A stretch of DNA of 22,787 nucleotides from Tissierellaceae bacterium. Its GTDB lineage: Bacteria; Bacillota; Clostridia; Tissierellales; Tissierellaceae. The number at the start of each line of letters is the position of its first letter. Position 1 is the first letter of the stretch. The notes below the pieces were generated by a model. That model did not search any database, was not told the origin of the DNA, and worked only from the letters and a program-made list of their open reading frames with translations. The position numbers were made by a program, and so were the translations under genes. The stretch covers positions 1 to 22,787 of the forward strand of contig JALNZV010000026.1 in the NCBI GenBank assembly GCA_023229175.1. The letters are read 5' to 3'. Shown one piece after another: positions 1 to 7,286 of the stretch.

Positions 1-563
1 TAGACTTTAATCTAATCCATGAAACAGAAAAGTACCATACCATATATAAAATAAGAGAAATAGAAGAAGGATTTAATCTAACAGAAGATTTAGAAATACA
101 CTATATAGAGTTAAAGAAATTTGAGAATCTTATAGAATGGGAATCAAATGGAAAGGAATTAGAAGAAGTAGAGCTTTGGTTAACTTTCATAAAGAAAACG
201 GGAAAGGAAGGGGCAGAAACCCTTCTAGAAAAACTTGTTGAAAGGAGTGAAACAATAAAAATGGCCAAAGAAATGTTAGAAAAGATAAGTGGAGACGAAT
301 TATTAAGGCAGAAATACTATGCAAGGGAAAAGGCAAGACTAGATGAAATCTCAAGGATAAAATATGCAGAGTCAAAGGGAAGAGCAGAAGGTAGAGCAGA
401 AGGTAGAGCAGAGGGTAGAGCAGAGGGTAGAACAGAAGGAGAGTTGAAGAAGGCTAAGGAAATGGCTAGAGAGCTATTAAAGGACGGTATGGAAGTGGCC
501 TTAGTAGCCAAATACACAAAATTACCTGTAGAAGAAATTGAAAATATACAAAGGGAAATATAA
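1..563 (+). CDS. Rpn family PD-(D/E)XK nuclease/putative transposase, 3' part
   Basis: The frame is open from the left edge (first full codon at 3) to a TAA at 561-563, so the gene begins outside the window and its catalytic core is not visible. About 186 codons are present. The visible part resembles the C-terminal half of Rpn-family proteins: a strand-like stretch LEIHYIELKKF (near codon 38), LWLTFIKK, then a charged helical tail ending in GRAEG repeats and a final helix. In the family, the N-terminal PD-(D/E)XK domain cuts DNA and promotes RecA-independent recombination. The GRAEG repeats are typical of these tails and vary in copy number between paralogues. An ATG at 261 is internal and has no good Shine-Dalgarno, so I do not treat it as the start. 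Family call is by recognition of the tail only. Confidence 0.72.
   Translation, partial: DFNLIHETEKYHTIYKIREIEEGFNLTEDLEIHYIELKKFENLIEWESNGKELEEVELWLTFIKKTGKEGAETLLEKLVERSETIKMAKEMLEKISGDELLRQKYYAREKARLDEISRIKYAESKGRAEGRAEGRAEGRAEGRTEGELKKAKEMARELLKDGMEVALVAKYTKLPVEEIENIQREI
378..437 (+). repeat. 12-bp in-frame tandem repeat (GRAE units)
   Basis: Five consecutive 12-bp units of the form GGWAGARCAGAR run at 378-389, 390-401, 402-413, 414-425 and 426-437. Each encodes Gly-Arg-Ala-Glu (Gly-Arg-Thr-Glu in the last). The middle units are nearly identical, so slippage or unequal exchange could change copy number without breaking the frame. Confidence 0.9.
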
Positions 564-946
564 CAGTAGTATAAAATAGTTTGGGTAGTGTGAAATAGTT
601 TGTGTTCCATCCATCCAAGTAAAGGATTTTTGATGAAATTTAAAACTATTTTATCTATTAATTTTAAAAGATAAGTTTGTAAGCTTAAGTTATGTGTTTA
701 TCTAAATTTTACACAATTTAATTAAGCTGTCAAGATTTTGCAGCTAATATTTTGGAATATAATATCTAGCCGTATAAATGTGGGGCTTGTGGGTAATTTG
801 ATTTTGAATTATCCACAAACCCATATTTTTTTAGCTTTCTAGGATTTCTTCAAAAAATATCTGGAGTTGACCTACTATTTGGTCCCAGCCCCTCATCCTA
901 CTTGTCCACTTAGCTGTAGCATTACCATAGCTAGATAGAGGCTTAT
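564..946. other. intergenic region between the Rpn gene and the 330-aa gene
   Basis: The first 217 bases are AT-rich with no gene, promoter or RNA I can support. The only visible repetition is an AAATAGTTTG word twice near 575-602. The rest holds a terminator-like hairpin (783-833) and, on the minus strand, an open out-of-frame extension of the neighbouring gene (831-995). Both are listed separately. Confidence 0.5.
783..833 (+). terminator. Rho-independent terminator-like hairpin
   Basis: Arms 787-798 and 807-818 pair over 12 bp with one G-T wobble, around an 8-nt loop. GGG at 783-785 can pair with CCC at 820-822 across a mismatch. The arms are followed by ATATTTTTTTT on the plus strand. 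It would end transcripts from the Rpn gene, although it lies about 220 bases past that stop codon. Confidence 0.6.
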
Positions 947-995
947 TTATCTCTTTAATATGGCCTTTTCCATGTTCTCCAAGGTTTTTACGCTT
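831..995 (-). other. out-of-frame open continuation of the 330-aa gene
   Basis: On the minus strand, the frame one base back from the 330-aa gene is open for 54 codons, from 995 to a TAA at 833-831. It runs 38 codons beyond that gene's own stop at 949-947. The peptide looks protein-like, with a segment GWDQIVGQLQIFFEEILES that would form an amphipathic helix. It has no start codon or ribosome binding site of its own. It could be the natural C-terminus displaced by a one-base change in or near 950-995, a recoding event, or chance. No classical slippery heptamer was found near the junction. Confidence 0.3.
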
Positions 996-1939
996 TCAGG
1001 GCTGAGTTTTCCATATAGGTCTTTTCTATATATCTTTGAATCTTCCGCCTTAGTTTTTCTATTTTTTGGGCTTCTTACTTCATTCCAGTATACCTTCTTA
1101 TTTTTGTAATATAAGTCAAAATCTATTATCCTTTGGCCGTCGATGGTATATTCCAAGGCTACTAAAATCTTTTTAACCTCCAAAGGCTTTAAAAACGTAT
1201 AGAGCCTAACCTGATAAACTAGGACAGAATATAGCATAACTGCGTAGTCCTTTGTCCAGCTTTCTCCCAATATCATGCCAACTTCCAATTTTGATAATAT
1301 AAATATCAGCCTATTATAGTGGTCTTCGTATCTTCCATAGGAATCGTATATATTTATTCTTAGTTCATACCATTGGCTTTCCTCTAAGCTCTGGGTAATC
1401 AGCCTAAAACCTTCCAATCTCAATTTATCTTTAACTAACCTTGCAGGCTGTTCTATTAGGAGTTTAGGTTTTTTCAATTCAGAGACGGTATGTCTAAGTT
1501 CCCTATTTGTAAAAGATATGATAGTATCGTCCTTTTCGCCGACACCAATGCCTTCAGCCCAATCTACTACAACGCCATGGAATATTTCCTGGAGCCTGGT
1601 GACAAGCTTATCTTCATCTCCTGGAATCCGCATAAGTATAGAAGTTGGGCCATAATCCACTCTACTAAGGAGACTGCAAGCCTGATTGTTTAAAATCGTA
1701 GACAGAATAACGGAAGAACCGTCGTGAACTAGAACTATTTTCTTGGCGTCTTCAATATATGTTTTTTCAGGATAGGTATCTGTTATAAAGCAAATAGTAC
1801 TGTATTCTGAAGCATTAGCCATTCCACTTTCAAAATCGGTTAATTGCCCATTAAGATTAGATATCAAAAAGTCCGCTACTCCATCGATGTCCTCACTTCT
1901 AATGAATAGATAACGTGGGCCCATCCTAAATAAAAGCAT
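947..1939 (-). CDS. conserved-looking hypothetical protein, 330 aa
   Basis: I do not recognise this protein. It starts at ATG 1939-1937, preceded by a good AAAGGAGG site about 9 bases upstream. No signal peptide, transmembrane helix or catalytic motif stands out. The N-terminal ~130 residues alternate short hydrophobic strands with charged turns. The middle (about 150-260) is rich in Leu, Tyr and Arg and looks helical. A basic segment near residues 285-300 (RSPKNRKTKAEDSKIYRK) could touch nucleic acid or membrane. It lies 13 bases downstream of the metallophosphoesterase-like gene on the same strand, so the two are probably co-transcribed. The reading frame may continue after its stop in another frame (831-995), so the annotated C-terminus may not be the ancestral one. 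Confidence 0.75.
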   Translation of the reverse strand: MLLFRMGPRYLFIRSEDIDGVADFLISNLNGQLTDFESGMANASEYSTICFITDTYPEKTYIEDAKKIVLVHDGSSVILSTILNNQACSLLSRVDYGPTSILMRIPGDEDKLVTRLQEIFHGVVVDWAEGIGVGEKDDTIISFTNRELRHTVSELKKPKLLIEQPARLVKDKLRLEGFRLITQSLEESQWYELRINIYDSYGRYEDHYNRLIFILSKLEVGMILGESWTKDYAVMLYSVLVYQVRLYTFLKPLEVKKILVALEYTIDGQRIIDFDLYYKNKKVYWNEVRSPKNRKTKAEDSKIYRKDLYGKLSPESVKTLENMEKAILKR

Positions 1940-1952
1940 AATACATCCTCCT

Positions 1953-2579
1953 TTATAGTTTTATTCTTTTAAATTCCATTCCCCTAGCTGAGTTGGTGCC
2001 AATGGGATATTTTATATGAAAGACATTGCCATTGGACAAATCGATTATATTGATATTTAAAAGGCCGTTAAGTCCATTGATGCCATTTTCGCTGTGATGC
2101 CCCGGCACAGGGCTATGGCCATACAGATTGAAATCGGCCTTATAAGGAAATTCCTTAAAATAATGGCTGACATTCAGATGAAAGTCGTCTAATTCCAAAG
2201 AACCCTCCGGTAGAATTATACCCTTCTTTGTGGTCCTCTTAACAGTTTTCAAATGGTCGTGGTTTCCCATTACATAAAAAATCTTTGAAGGGCTATTATT
2301 TTCCAGGCCTTCTGTAAGCCTTTCAATTCCTTGGCGGTAACAATCCAGCCTATTCCTTCTAATTTCCAGTTTTACATTATCCACCATATCTCCTGTATGT
2401 ATAATATATTTCGGCTTTAGAATATTTATTAGTCTAAAAATATAATTATAGCTGCTCAAAGGTGTATCGCTGATATGGAGAATTATGGGGCCCTTTATCT
2501 GGCTAAGTAACTCTTTGTTTATATATGGATAGTTAAAAAAAGACAAGATTCCCTCTTGGGCCTCCTCTATGAATTTCAT
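1953..2579 (-). CDS. metallophosphoesterase-like (calcineurin fold) protein with altered metal-1 site
   Basis: The 208-aa product has the order of calcineurin-like phosphoesterase motifs: LHISDTP (D38), HTGDMVD (G63-D64), MGNHDH (G105-N106-H107-D108), a histidine near 139, and YGHSPVP (G154-H155). In the family these bind two metal ions and hydrolyse phosphoesters. Two expected histidines are proline here: the His of the D-x-H motif (P40) and the last His of GHxH (P157). Both belong to the same metal site in well-studied members. H161 or H162 just after could compensate. The start at ATG 2579-2577 has a TTTGGAGGA site at normal distance. It is the first gene of a minus-strand pair with the 330-aa gene and diverges from the ABC operon. 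Substrate is unknown. Confidence 0.8.
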   Translation of the reverse strand: MKFIEEAQEGILSFFNYPYINKELLSQIKGPIILHISDTPLSSYNYIFRLINILKPKYIIHTGDMVDNVKLEIRRNRLDCYRQGIERLTEGLENNSPSKIFYVMGNHDHLKTVKRTTKKGIILPEGSLELDDFHLNVSHYFKEFPYKADFNLYGHSPVPGHHSENGINGLNGLLNINIIDLSNGNVFHIKYPIGTNSARGMEFKRIKL

Positions 2580-2691
2580 AATGCTTCCTCCAAACCTGAG
2601 ATAGATTCTCTATATTTACTATATTATAATAATCGACCTAGTTCAACAAAAAAGGTAAATTAAAAATCATGTTTCAAACCGTGTCAACTTT

Positions 2692-2700
2692 TGTTATAAT
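2692..2700 (+). promoter_or_regulatory. extended -10 promoter of the metNIQ-type operon
   Basis: TGTTATAAT is a consensus extended -10 element (TATAAT at 2695-2700). The -35 region 17 bp upstream (TTTCAA, 2672-2677) is weak, which an extended -10 can tolerate. Transcription would begin near 2707. That lies downstream of an in-frame ATG at 2669 and so supports the ATG at 2732 as the real start of the first gene. Confidence 0.6.
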
Positions 2701-2731
2701 AGACCTTACATTTAGCAAATTGGGGGAAGTC

Positions 2732-3451
2732 ATGATAAAATTGGAGCATATATCAAAAAAGTTTACAATCAATGGAAAGGAAACTAAAATAATAGAAGAT
2801 ATCAGTCTACAAGTTGAAAAGGGAGATATATTTGGATTGGTTGGAGAAACTGGCAGTGGCAAGTCTACCATACTTAGGCTAATGAACGGTTTCATGGCAC
2901 CAGATGAAGGTAATATATTTTTAATGGGTGAAAAACTAGATGAAAAAACAAAATATAGACTTGTCAAGGATACCTCTATGATATTTCAAGATTTTAATTT
3001 ACTTGGCAATTTAAACGTCCTAGACAATGTGCTTTTGCCTACACGACTTCGAAGAGGAAGCAAGAAGGACAATTTAGACAAAGCAAAAAACCTCCTATCA
3101 TTCGTTGGGCTGTCTAATTTTGAAGAGTCCTATATTAGAAATTTGTCAGGAGGGGAGAAACAAAGGGTTGCCATTGCTCGTACCTTGATGACTAGTCCAA
3201 AGGTCGTATTTTGTGACGAGCCAACATCGGCTTTAGACCACAAGATGAGCTATGAAATATTAAAATTGCTGAAGGAAATCAATGACAAATTTGACACTAC
3301 CATAGTATTGGTGTCCCACGATATATCGGTTATTAAATCCCTATGCAATAGAGTAGCAATTTTAGAGAAGGGCAAAGTAAGGGATATAATTTCCCTAGAT
3401 ACAAAGGATTTAATGCCCCTTTCCTACAGGGAGGCTTTGCTCTATGATTAA
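2732..3451 (+). CDS. MetN-type ABC transporter ATP-binding protein
   Basis: A 239-aa ABC ATPase that powers an importer at the inner face of the membrane. Walker A is GETGSGKST (residues 38-46). The signature LSGGEKQRVAIARTL, Walker B VVFCDEPTSALD and switch His in VLVSHD are all intact. The partner genes, a MetI-like permease and a MetQ-like lipoprotein, place it in the methionine/NLPA importer family. It ends soon after the nucleotide-binding domain, so it lacks the C-terminal methionine-sensing domain that many MetN proteins have (usual length about 340 aa). The ATG at 2732 is preferred over 2669 because GGGGGAAG precedes it and the promoter lies between the two. It overlaps the permease gene by 8 bp. 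No S-box or T-box leader is visible, so methionine as substrate is an inference. Confidence 0.88.
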   Translation: MIKLEHISKKFTINGKETKIIEDISLQVEKGDIFGLVGETGSGKSTILRLMNGFMAPDEGNIFLMGEKLDEKTKYRLVKDTSMIFQDFNLLGNLNVLDNVLLPTRLRRGSKKDNLDKAKNLLSFVGLSNFEESYIRNLSGGEKQRVAIARTLMTSPKVVFCDEPTSALDHKMSYEILKLLKEINDKFDTTIVLVSHDISVIKSLCNRVAILEKGKVRDIISLDTKDLMPLSYREALLYD

Positions 3452-4118
3452 TCAATATATGGATACATTTAGATTATTCGAGGTCGATATATTTCGTTCC
3501 CTATATGAAACAGTTGACATGATGTTTACTGCAATGGCAGTGTCCCTTATATTGGGTCTGATTTTAGGATTTGTTTTATTTATCACAGGTTCCCAGGGCA
3601 TTTTCAAAAACAAGGCAGTTTACTTTGTAGTTTCCGGTTTAATAAATATCACCAGATCCATACCATTTATCCTGTTTATAATAGTTATTATTCCCCTAAA
3701 CAGGGTTATACTGGGGACAGGCTTTGGCGTAAACGCTTCAAAAATTCCCCTTAGCTTCATAGGAATAGCCACATTTTCACGTTTTACGGAAAAGGATTTA
3801 CTGGATGTAGATAAAAGTATCTACGAAACATCCTATGCCTTGGGTTCCAACACATTGCAGTATTTTATATACTTTTTATTGAGGGAGGCACGCTCTGGTT
3901 TAGTCTTGAGCTTTACTTCTACGAGCATTAGCCTGCTGTCCTATTCTACAGTAATGGGCATAATTGGTGGCGGAGGATTGGGGTATTTGGCCATAAGCGA
4001 AGGCTATTACAATTTTAACTACAAATTAATGTGGATTATAATTGTAATGATGATTTTAATCGTTCAATTTATTCAAACTACTGGCAATGTTGTTGCCAAA
4101 AAAATAGACAAAAGATAA
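3444..4118 (+). CDS. MetI-type ABC transporter permease
   Basis: The 224-aa membrane protein has about five hydrophobic helices: near residues 28-48, 58-85, 97-110, 150-175 and 195-215. It carries the permease motif region ETSYALGSNTLQYFIYFLL, equivalent to the EAA loop that docks the ATPase. The sequence NITRSIPFILF near residue 70 is characteristic of MetI-family permeases. The start overlaps the end of the ATPase gene and is preceded by GGGAGG about 10 bases upstream, indicating translational coupling. It should form the channel of the importer with the MetN-like and MetQ-like neighbours. Confidence 0.88.
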   Translation: MINQYMDTFRLFEVDIFRSLYETVDMMFTAMAVSLILGLILGFVLFITGSQGIFKNKAVYFVVSGLINITRSIPFILFIIVIIPLNRVILGTGFGVNASKIPLSFIGIATFSRFTEKDLLDVDKSIYETSYALGSNTLQYFIYFLLREARSGLVLSFTSTSISLLSYSTVMGIIGGGGLGYLAISEGYYNFNYKLMWIIIVMMILIVQFIQTTGNVVAKKIDKR

Positions 4119-4131
4119 GGAGATGTAAAAG

Positions 4132-4941
4132 ATGAAAAGATTTATATTAGTACTGACGGCTTTATTTCTTGTTATTTCACTGACCTCATGTGGGACTGCA
4201 CCTCAGGAGAACAATGAAATAAATGTGGGGGTTTCCTTTTACCCAATGAAAGACATACTTCTTTTAGTTCAAGATGATTTAAAGGAGGAAGGTTATACAT
4301 TAAATATCCACGAATTTTCTGACTACCAAACGCCCAATAACCTTTTAAAGAACGAAGAATTAGATGCAAATATGATTCAGCACGACTATTTTCTTCAATC
4401 CTTTAACGATGCCAATGACGCAGATTTAGTCACTGTGCAGCCTATTTACCACGCCACATATGCATTATACTCCAAGGATTATGCTACTTTAGAGGAACTT
4501 CCAAATGGCAGTAGCATAACATTGCCAGACGATGGGACTAACTTAAGCAGGGCTCTATATTTATTGGGGCAGGCAGGTCTTTTAACATTTAAGGATGGAA
4601 AAACAGTAAGTTTATCCCTCGAAGATATAGAGGACAATCCAAAGGGCCTCATATTGGACGATCAAGTGCCTTTGACTAGCTTAGCACAAAGATATACAGA
4701 AACAGGATTGGCAGTGATGTACCCGACTTATGCAAAGAGCTTAGAATTAGTCGGCGATGAGGAAAGGTTATACGTAGAGATGCAGGACCAAATAACGGAG
4801 GGGTATGCCATATCCTTAGTAGCTAGAGATGACAACAAAGACGGCGAAAAAATAAATGCATTAATTAAGCATATAACCAGCGATAAAGTTAGACAATTTT
4901 TAATAGATGAATACAGTTGGGCCAGTAGTCCTGCGTTTTAA
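4132..4941 (+). CDS. MetQ/NLPA-type substrate-binding lipoprotein
   Basis: A 269-aa extracytoplasmic binding protein. The N-terminus has a lysine-arginine start, a hydrophobic stretch and a lipobox LTSC, so C20 would be lipidated after signal peptidase II cleavage. The mature protein shows family landmarks: HEFSDYQTPNNLL, ELDANMIQHDYFL, a YSKDY segment and LPDDGTNLSRALYLLGQAGL. These match NLPA proteins such as MetQ, which bind methionine or related amino acids. It follows the permease by 13 bases with its own AAGGAGATG ribosome site, so it is the third operon member. The ligand could be methionine or another small amino acid; the sequence alone does not decide. Confidence 0.87.
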   Translation: MKRFILVLTALFLVISLTSCGTAPQENNEINVGVSFYPMKDILLLVQDDLKEEGYTLNIHEFSDYQTPNNLLKNEELDANMIQHDYFLQSFNDANDADLVTVQPIYHATYALYSKDYATLEELPNGSSITLPDDGTNLSRALYLLGQAGLLTFKDGKTVSLSLEDIEDNPKGLILDDQVPLTSLAQRYTETGLAVMYPTYAKSLELVGDEERLYVEMQDQITEGYAISLVARDDNKDGEKINALIKHITSDKVRQFLIDEYSWASSPAF

Positions 4942-4954
4942 GGGAGGTGACAAT

Positions 4955-5347
4955 ATGACTGCTAAAATACCTCCATCCATGGATAAATGGATGGAAGAGG
5001 CTAAAAAAGACCCTAAGGCTGCCGAAGTGGGCATGTACCTATTTCACAATGGAGTTGTCAGACAGACCCCTAGGGATTTGGTTAGAGAGGGCATAGATAA
5101 AGGGACATCAGTAAAGGGAATGGAGTTTAGCTACGATAACGAAAAGGTTCAAATTGCCATAGAAGATGCTTATAAATTACCGGGAATATACTATATCAAG
5201 GTATGGCTCAATGAAGGAAGGCTTTCCCTTGGAGATGATATTATGTATGTTTTAGTTGGGGGGGACATTAGACCCAATGTTATAAATGCCCTACAGTCAT
5301 TAGTAGAGCAAATCAAGACCCAGTGTGTGTTAGAGAGGGAAATATAG
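4955..5347 (+). CDS. MoaE-like protein (molybdopterin synthase large-subunit family)
   Basis: A 130-aa protein that begins at ATG 4955 behind a strong GGGAGGTGAC site, 13 bases after the binding-protein gene. I recognise the clostridial MoaE-like family by GMYLFHNGVVRQT, VKGMEFSYD, GIYYIKVWLNEGRL, the GDDIMYVLVGGDIR core and an amphipathic helix before the end. True MoaE transfers sulfur with MoaD to make molybdopterin. Here the usual end motif W-K-(K/R)-E seems to be L-E-R-E, so the lysine known as important in E. coli MoaE is missing. No moaD, moaA or moaC lies nearby. It may therefore be a divergent relative with another role. Its co-transcription with a transporter is unexplained. Confidence 0.75.
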   Translation: MTAKIPPSMDKWMEEAKKDPKAAEVGMYLFHNGVVRQTPRDLVREGIDKGTSVKGMEFSYDNEKVQIAIEDAYKLPGIYYIKVWLNEGRLSLGDDIMYVLVGGDIRPNVINALQSLVEQIKTQCVLEREI

Positions 5348-5430
5348 AATATATTAACTAATAATAAAAATAGTAGTTTAGTCCTATTTCTGTAGGGTAT
5401 AAATTAATCAATATTCAATGTATGCTAATA

Positions 5431-5482
5431 GCCTAAGATTAAATTTCTAAATTTAGTTTAGAAATTTAATCTATTAAGGCGC
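5431..5482. repeat. perfect 16-bp inverted repeat upstream of the diguanylate cyclase
   Basis: Arms 5436-5451 and 5457-5472 are exact reverse complements (AGATTAAATTTCTAAA) around a 5-nt loop TTTAG. GCCT at 5431-5434 and AGGC at 5477-5480 can add an outer stem after a small bulge. No T-tract follows on the plus strand, so this is not a canonical terminator. It could be a transcript-end hairpin, a leader structure or a protein-binding site. Confidence 0.6.
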
Positions 5483-5531
5483 AACATATTGCTTTAATGC
5501 AAATATTTTTAGTGCACAGGAGAGTGATTCT

Positions 5532-6980
5532 ATGGGAATACATACAGATACCCCACAGGAGACGGGCAACCGGACTAAATTAGTAGAGATATTTGTAAAA
5601 AGAGTAAGTATTATTTTTTTCCTAATTATTTTCGTAGGCGTATTTGCAATATATTCTTTAATATATTTGCCCCTTAGCAGGAGCCTTGAAAAGAGCATAA
5701 TGGAGAACTTTAATCAATCATTTATTGTAAAACACACTTCCCTTCAAAATGACATACAAAGGGCATTGGAGGGGGCAAAGAGTCTCCTAAGCAGGACAAT
5801 GATAAAAAATGCCATAGTAGATTACAAGTCGGGACTCATGGATTTTCAGGAGTTAAAGGGATACACCCAGCCAAAATACGAAGACGGTGCTAGAATATTG
5901 GAGCATTTGCTTAGAGCAGACAGGACAGTTGACGGAGAGCTGGTAGCTAGGTATGATTCAGCTAAGGGACTGAATTATGACTGCGATATGGAAAACCACC
6001 TATTGGAAGGAAACTTCATAGAATCTGAAATATGTAAAATGGATGACAATGTGTACTTTATGGTAAAATCGCCTATACAAAATGGTGATGTGATATTGGG
6101 ATACGATAGTTTAATTTACGACTTTACAGGACAGATTCACAAATTATGTACTGATACGGTGAAATTAGGGCTTTTAGACGACGGTGAAATTGAGACTTTG
6201 CTCTCCAATGGTAATATCGTCAAAAGAGAGGACGACGCTATTTCCTTTATAAGTGGCGGATACTATTATCGGGCAATGGGCATACAAGACGGCTTTTACT
6301 ATTACTCTAAGGTAAATGAGGATATACTGTTTGCCCCTATTAGACAAATAGATATGAAGCTATTTGCTATTGGGCTTTTAATTCTATTTTCCTTCATAGC
6401 CATAATATATTTTTATATAGTGAGATTTGCCAAAGATGTATTGATGAGCCTAGAGGATAGACATTATTCCTTAAGGAGGGCTGTGAGAGAGGCTCAATAC
6501 GACTCTCTGACAAAAATAGGAAGCAGAAGATATGGCGAAAAGATGCTGACCGATGCCTTTAGTGAATTTAAGATAAAGGGAGTATCACCTGCTATTATGA
6601 TGTTTGATATAGATAACCTGAAGGATATAAACGACTCCTATGGCCATTTTGCAGGGGATCAGGTGCTGAAACAAAAAGTGGATATGGTGAAAAAGAATAT
6701 TCGCAAGGGAGATACGCTGTTTCGCTGGGGTGGAGACGAATTTATTGGAATACTTAAAGACTTGGAAAAAAACTCCGTAAGGCCATTTTCAAGAAAGATA
6801 TTGGAAGCAGTATCTGAGGCAAAGGTGGATTTGGGAGCAGAGCAGATAGGTGCTACTATTTCCATGGGAATTTCATATTTTAGGGAAGACGACATCAGTT
6901 TTGTCGATGCATTGAATCGGGCCGATGAAGCTATGTACAAATCAAAATCTCAGGGAAAAAATGATATAGAAATGTTATAA
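5532..6980 (+). CDS. membrane-anchored diguanylate cyclase (GGDEF)
   Basis: A 482-aa sensor enzyme that would make cyclic di-GMP from two GTP. A transmembrane helix at about 25-47 and a second at 276-297 bracket an extracytoplasmic sensor of about 230 residues. A short linker then leads to a GGDEF domain (about 323-480). The domain starts with YDSLTKIGSRR and carries FDIDNLKDIND and the intact active-site motif GGDEF at 400-404. RKGD at 391-394 matches the RxxD inhibitory site five residues upstream, so product feedback inhibition is likely. No EAL or HD-GYP domain is present. The ATG at 5532 is preceded by AGGAGAG. The sensor region has one cysteine pair (C151, C168) and no recognised ligand motif. 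A strong terminator follows at once. Confidence 0.92.
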   Translation: MGIHTDTPQETGNRTKLVEIFVKRVSIIFFLIIFVGVFAIYSLIYLPLSRSLEKSIMENFNQSFIVKHTSLQNDIQRALEGAKSLLSRTMIKNAIVDYKSGLMDFQELKGYTQPKYEDGARILEHLLRADRTVDGELVARYDSAKGLNYDCDMENHLLEGNFIESEICKMDDNVYFMVKSPIQNGDVILGYDSLIYDFTGQIHKLCTDTVKLGLLDDGEIETLLSNGNIVKREDDAISFISGGYYYRAMGIQDGFYYYSKVNEDILFAPIRQIDMKLFAIGLLILFSFIAIIYFYIVRFAKDVLMSLEDRHYSLRRAVREAQYDSLTKIGSRRYGEKMLTDAFSEFKIKGVSPAIMMFDIDNLKDINDSYGHFAGDQVLKQKVDMVKKNIRKGDTLFRWGGDEFIGILKDLEKNSVRPFSRKILEAVSEAKVDLGAEQIGATISMGISYFREDDISFVDALNRADEAMYKSKSQGKNDIEML

Positions 6981-7012
6981 AAAATGCTGCAATTGACATT
7001 GCAGCATTTTTT
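6979..7012. terminator. bidirectional Rho-independent terminator
   Basis: A perfect 14-bp stem (6979-6992 with 6999-7012) around loop TTGACA has the core TGCTGCAA flanked by A6 and T6. It works on both strands and separates the convergent diguanylate cyclase and winged-helix genes. Confidence 0.92.
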
Positions 7013-7016
7013 GAGT

Positions 7017-7211
7017 CTATTCTTCTGTAGGTTCACTGGCTAGGGCATAGTAGCATCTCTTTGGAGAATCAATAACGCCATCTTTCTTAAGGTTTTTGAT
7101 GGCCTTATCCACATCCTTTTTATCTAATCCAGTTTGTTCAACTAGTTCGCCGCTTCTCATGGGCTTTCCCTCACTCTTTAAGGCAGCTAGTACTTTTTCA
7201 TTTACATCCAT
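7017..7211 (-). CDS. small winged helix-turn-helix protein
   Basis: A 64-aa protein made almost entirely of one winged-helix domain: KVLAALKSEGKP, the recognition-type segment SGELVEQTGLDKKDVDKAI, then the wing KKDGVIDSPKRCYYA. It resembles the short MarR/ArsR-like regulators found alone in clostridia and methanogens. The start at 7211 follows TAGGAGGAAG. It carries no sensor domain. One cysteine lies in the wing (C53), with no metal-binding cluster. It stands alone between the terminator at 6979-7012 and the response-regulator gene, so its target is unknown. Confidence 0.75.
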   Translation of the reverse strand: MDVNEKVLAALKSEGKPMRSGELVEQTGLDKKDVDKAIKNLKKDGVIDSPKRCYYALASEPTEE

Positions 7212-7286
7212 TTACATCTTCCTCCTATATTATATATTTATCAACGTCCTTTACTATAATACCCAAGTTTCCCATGGGTAAATCCA

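Noticed and set aside
2669..2731. An upstream in-frame ATG extending the MetN-type ATPase by 21 residues
   Set aside because: It precedes the likely transcription start (TGTTATAAT at 2692-2700), has no ribosome site, and gives a sequence that does not resemble the family.
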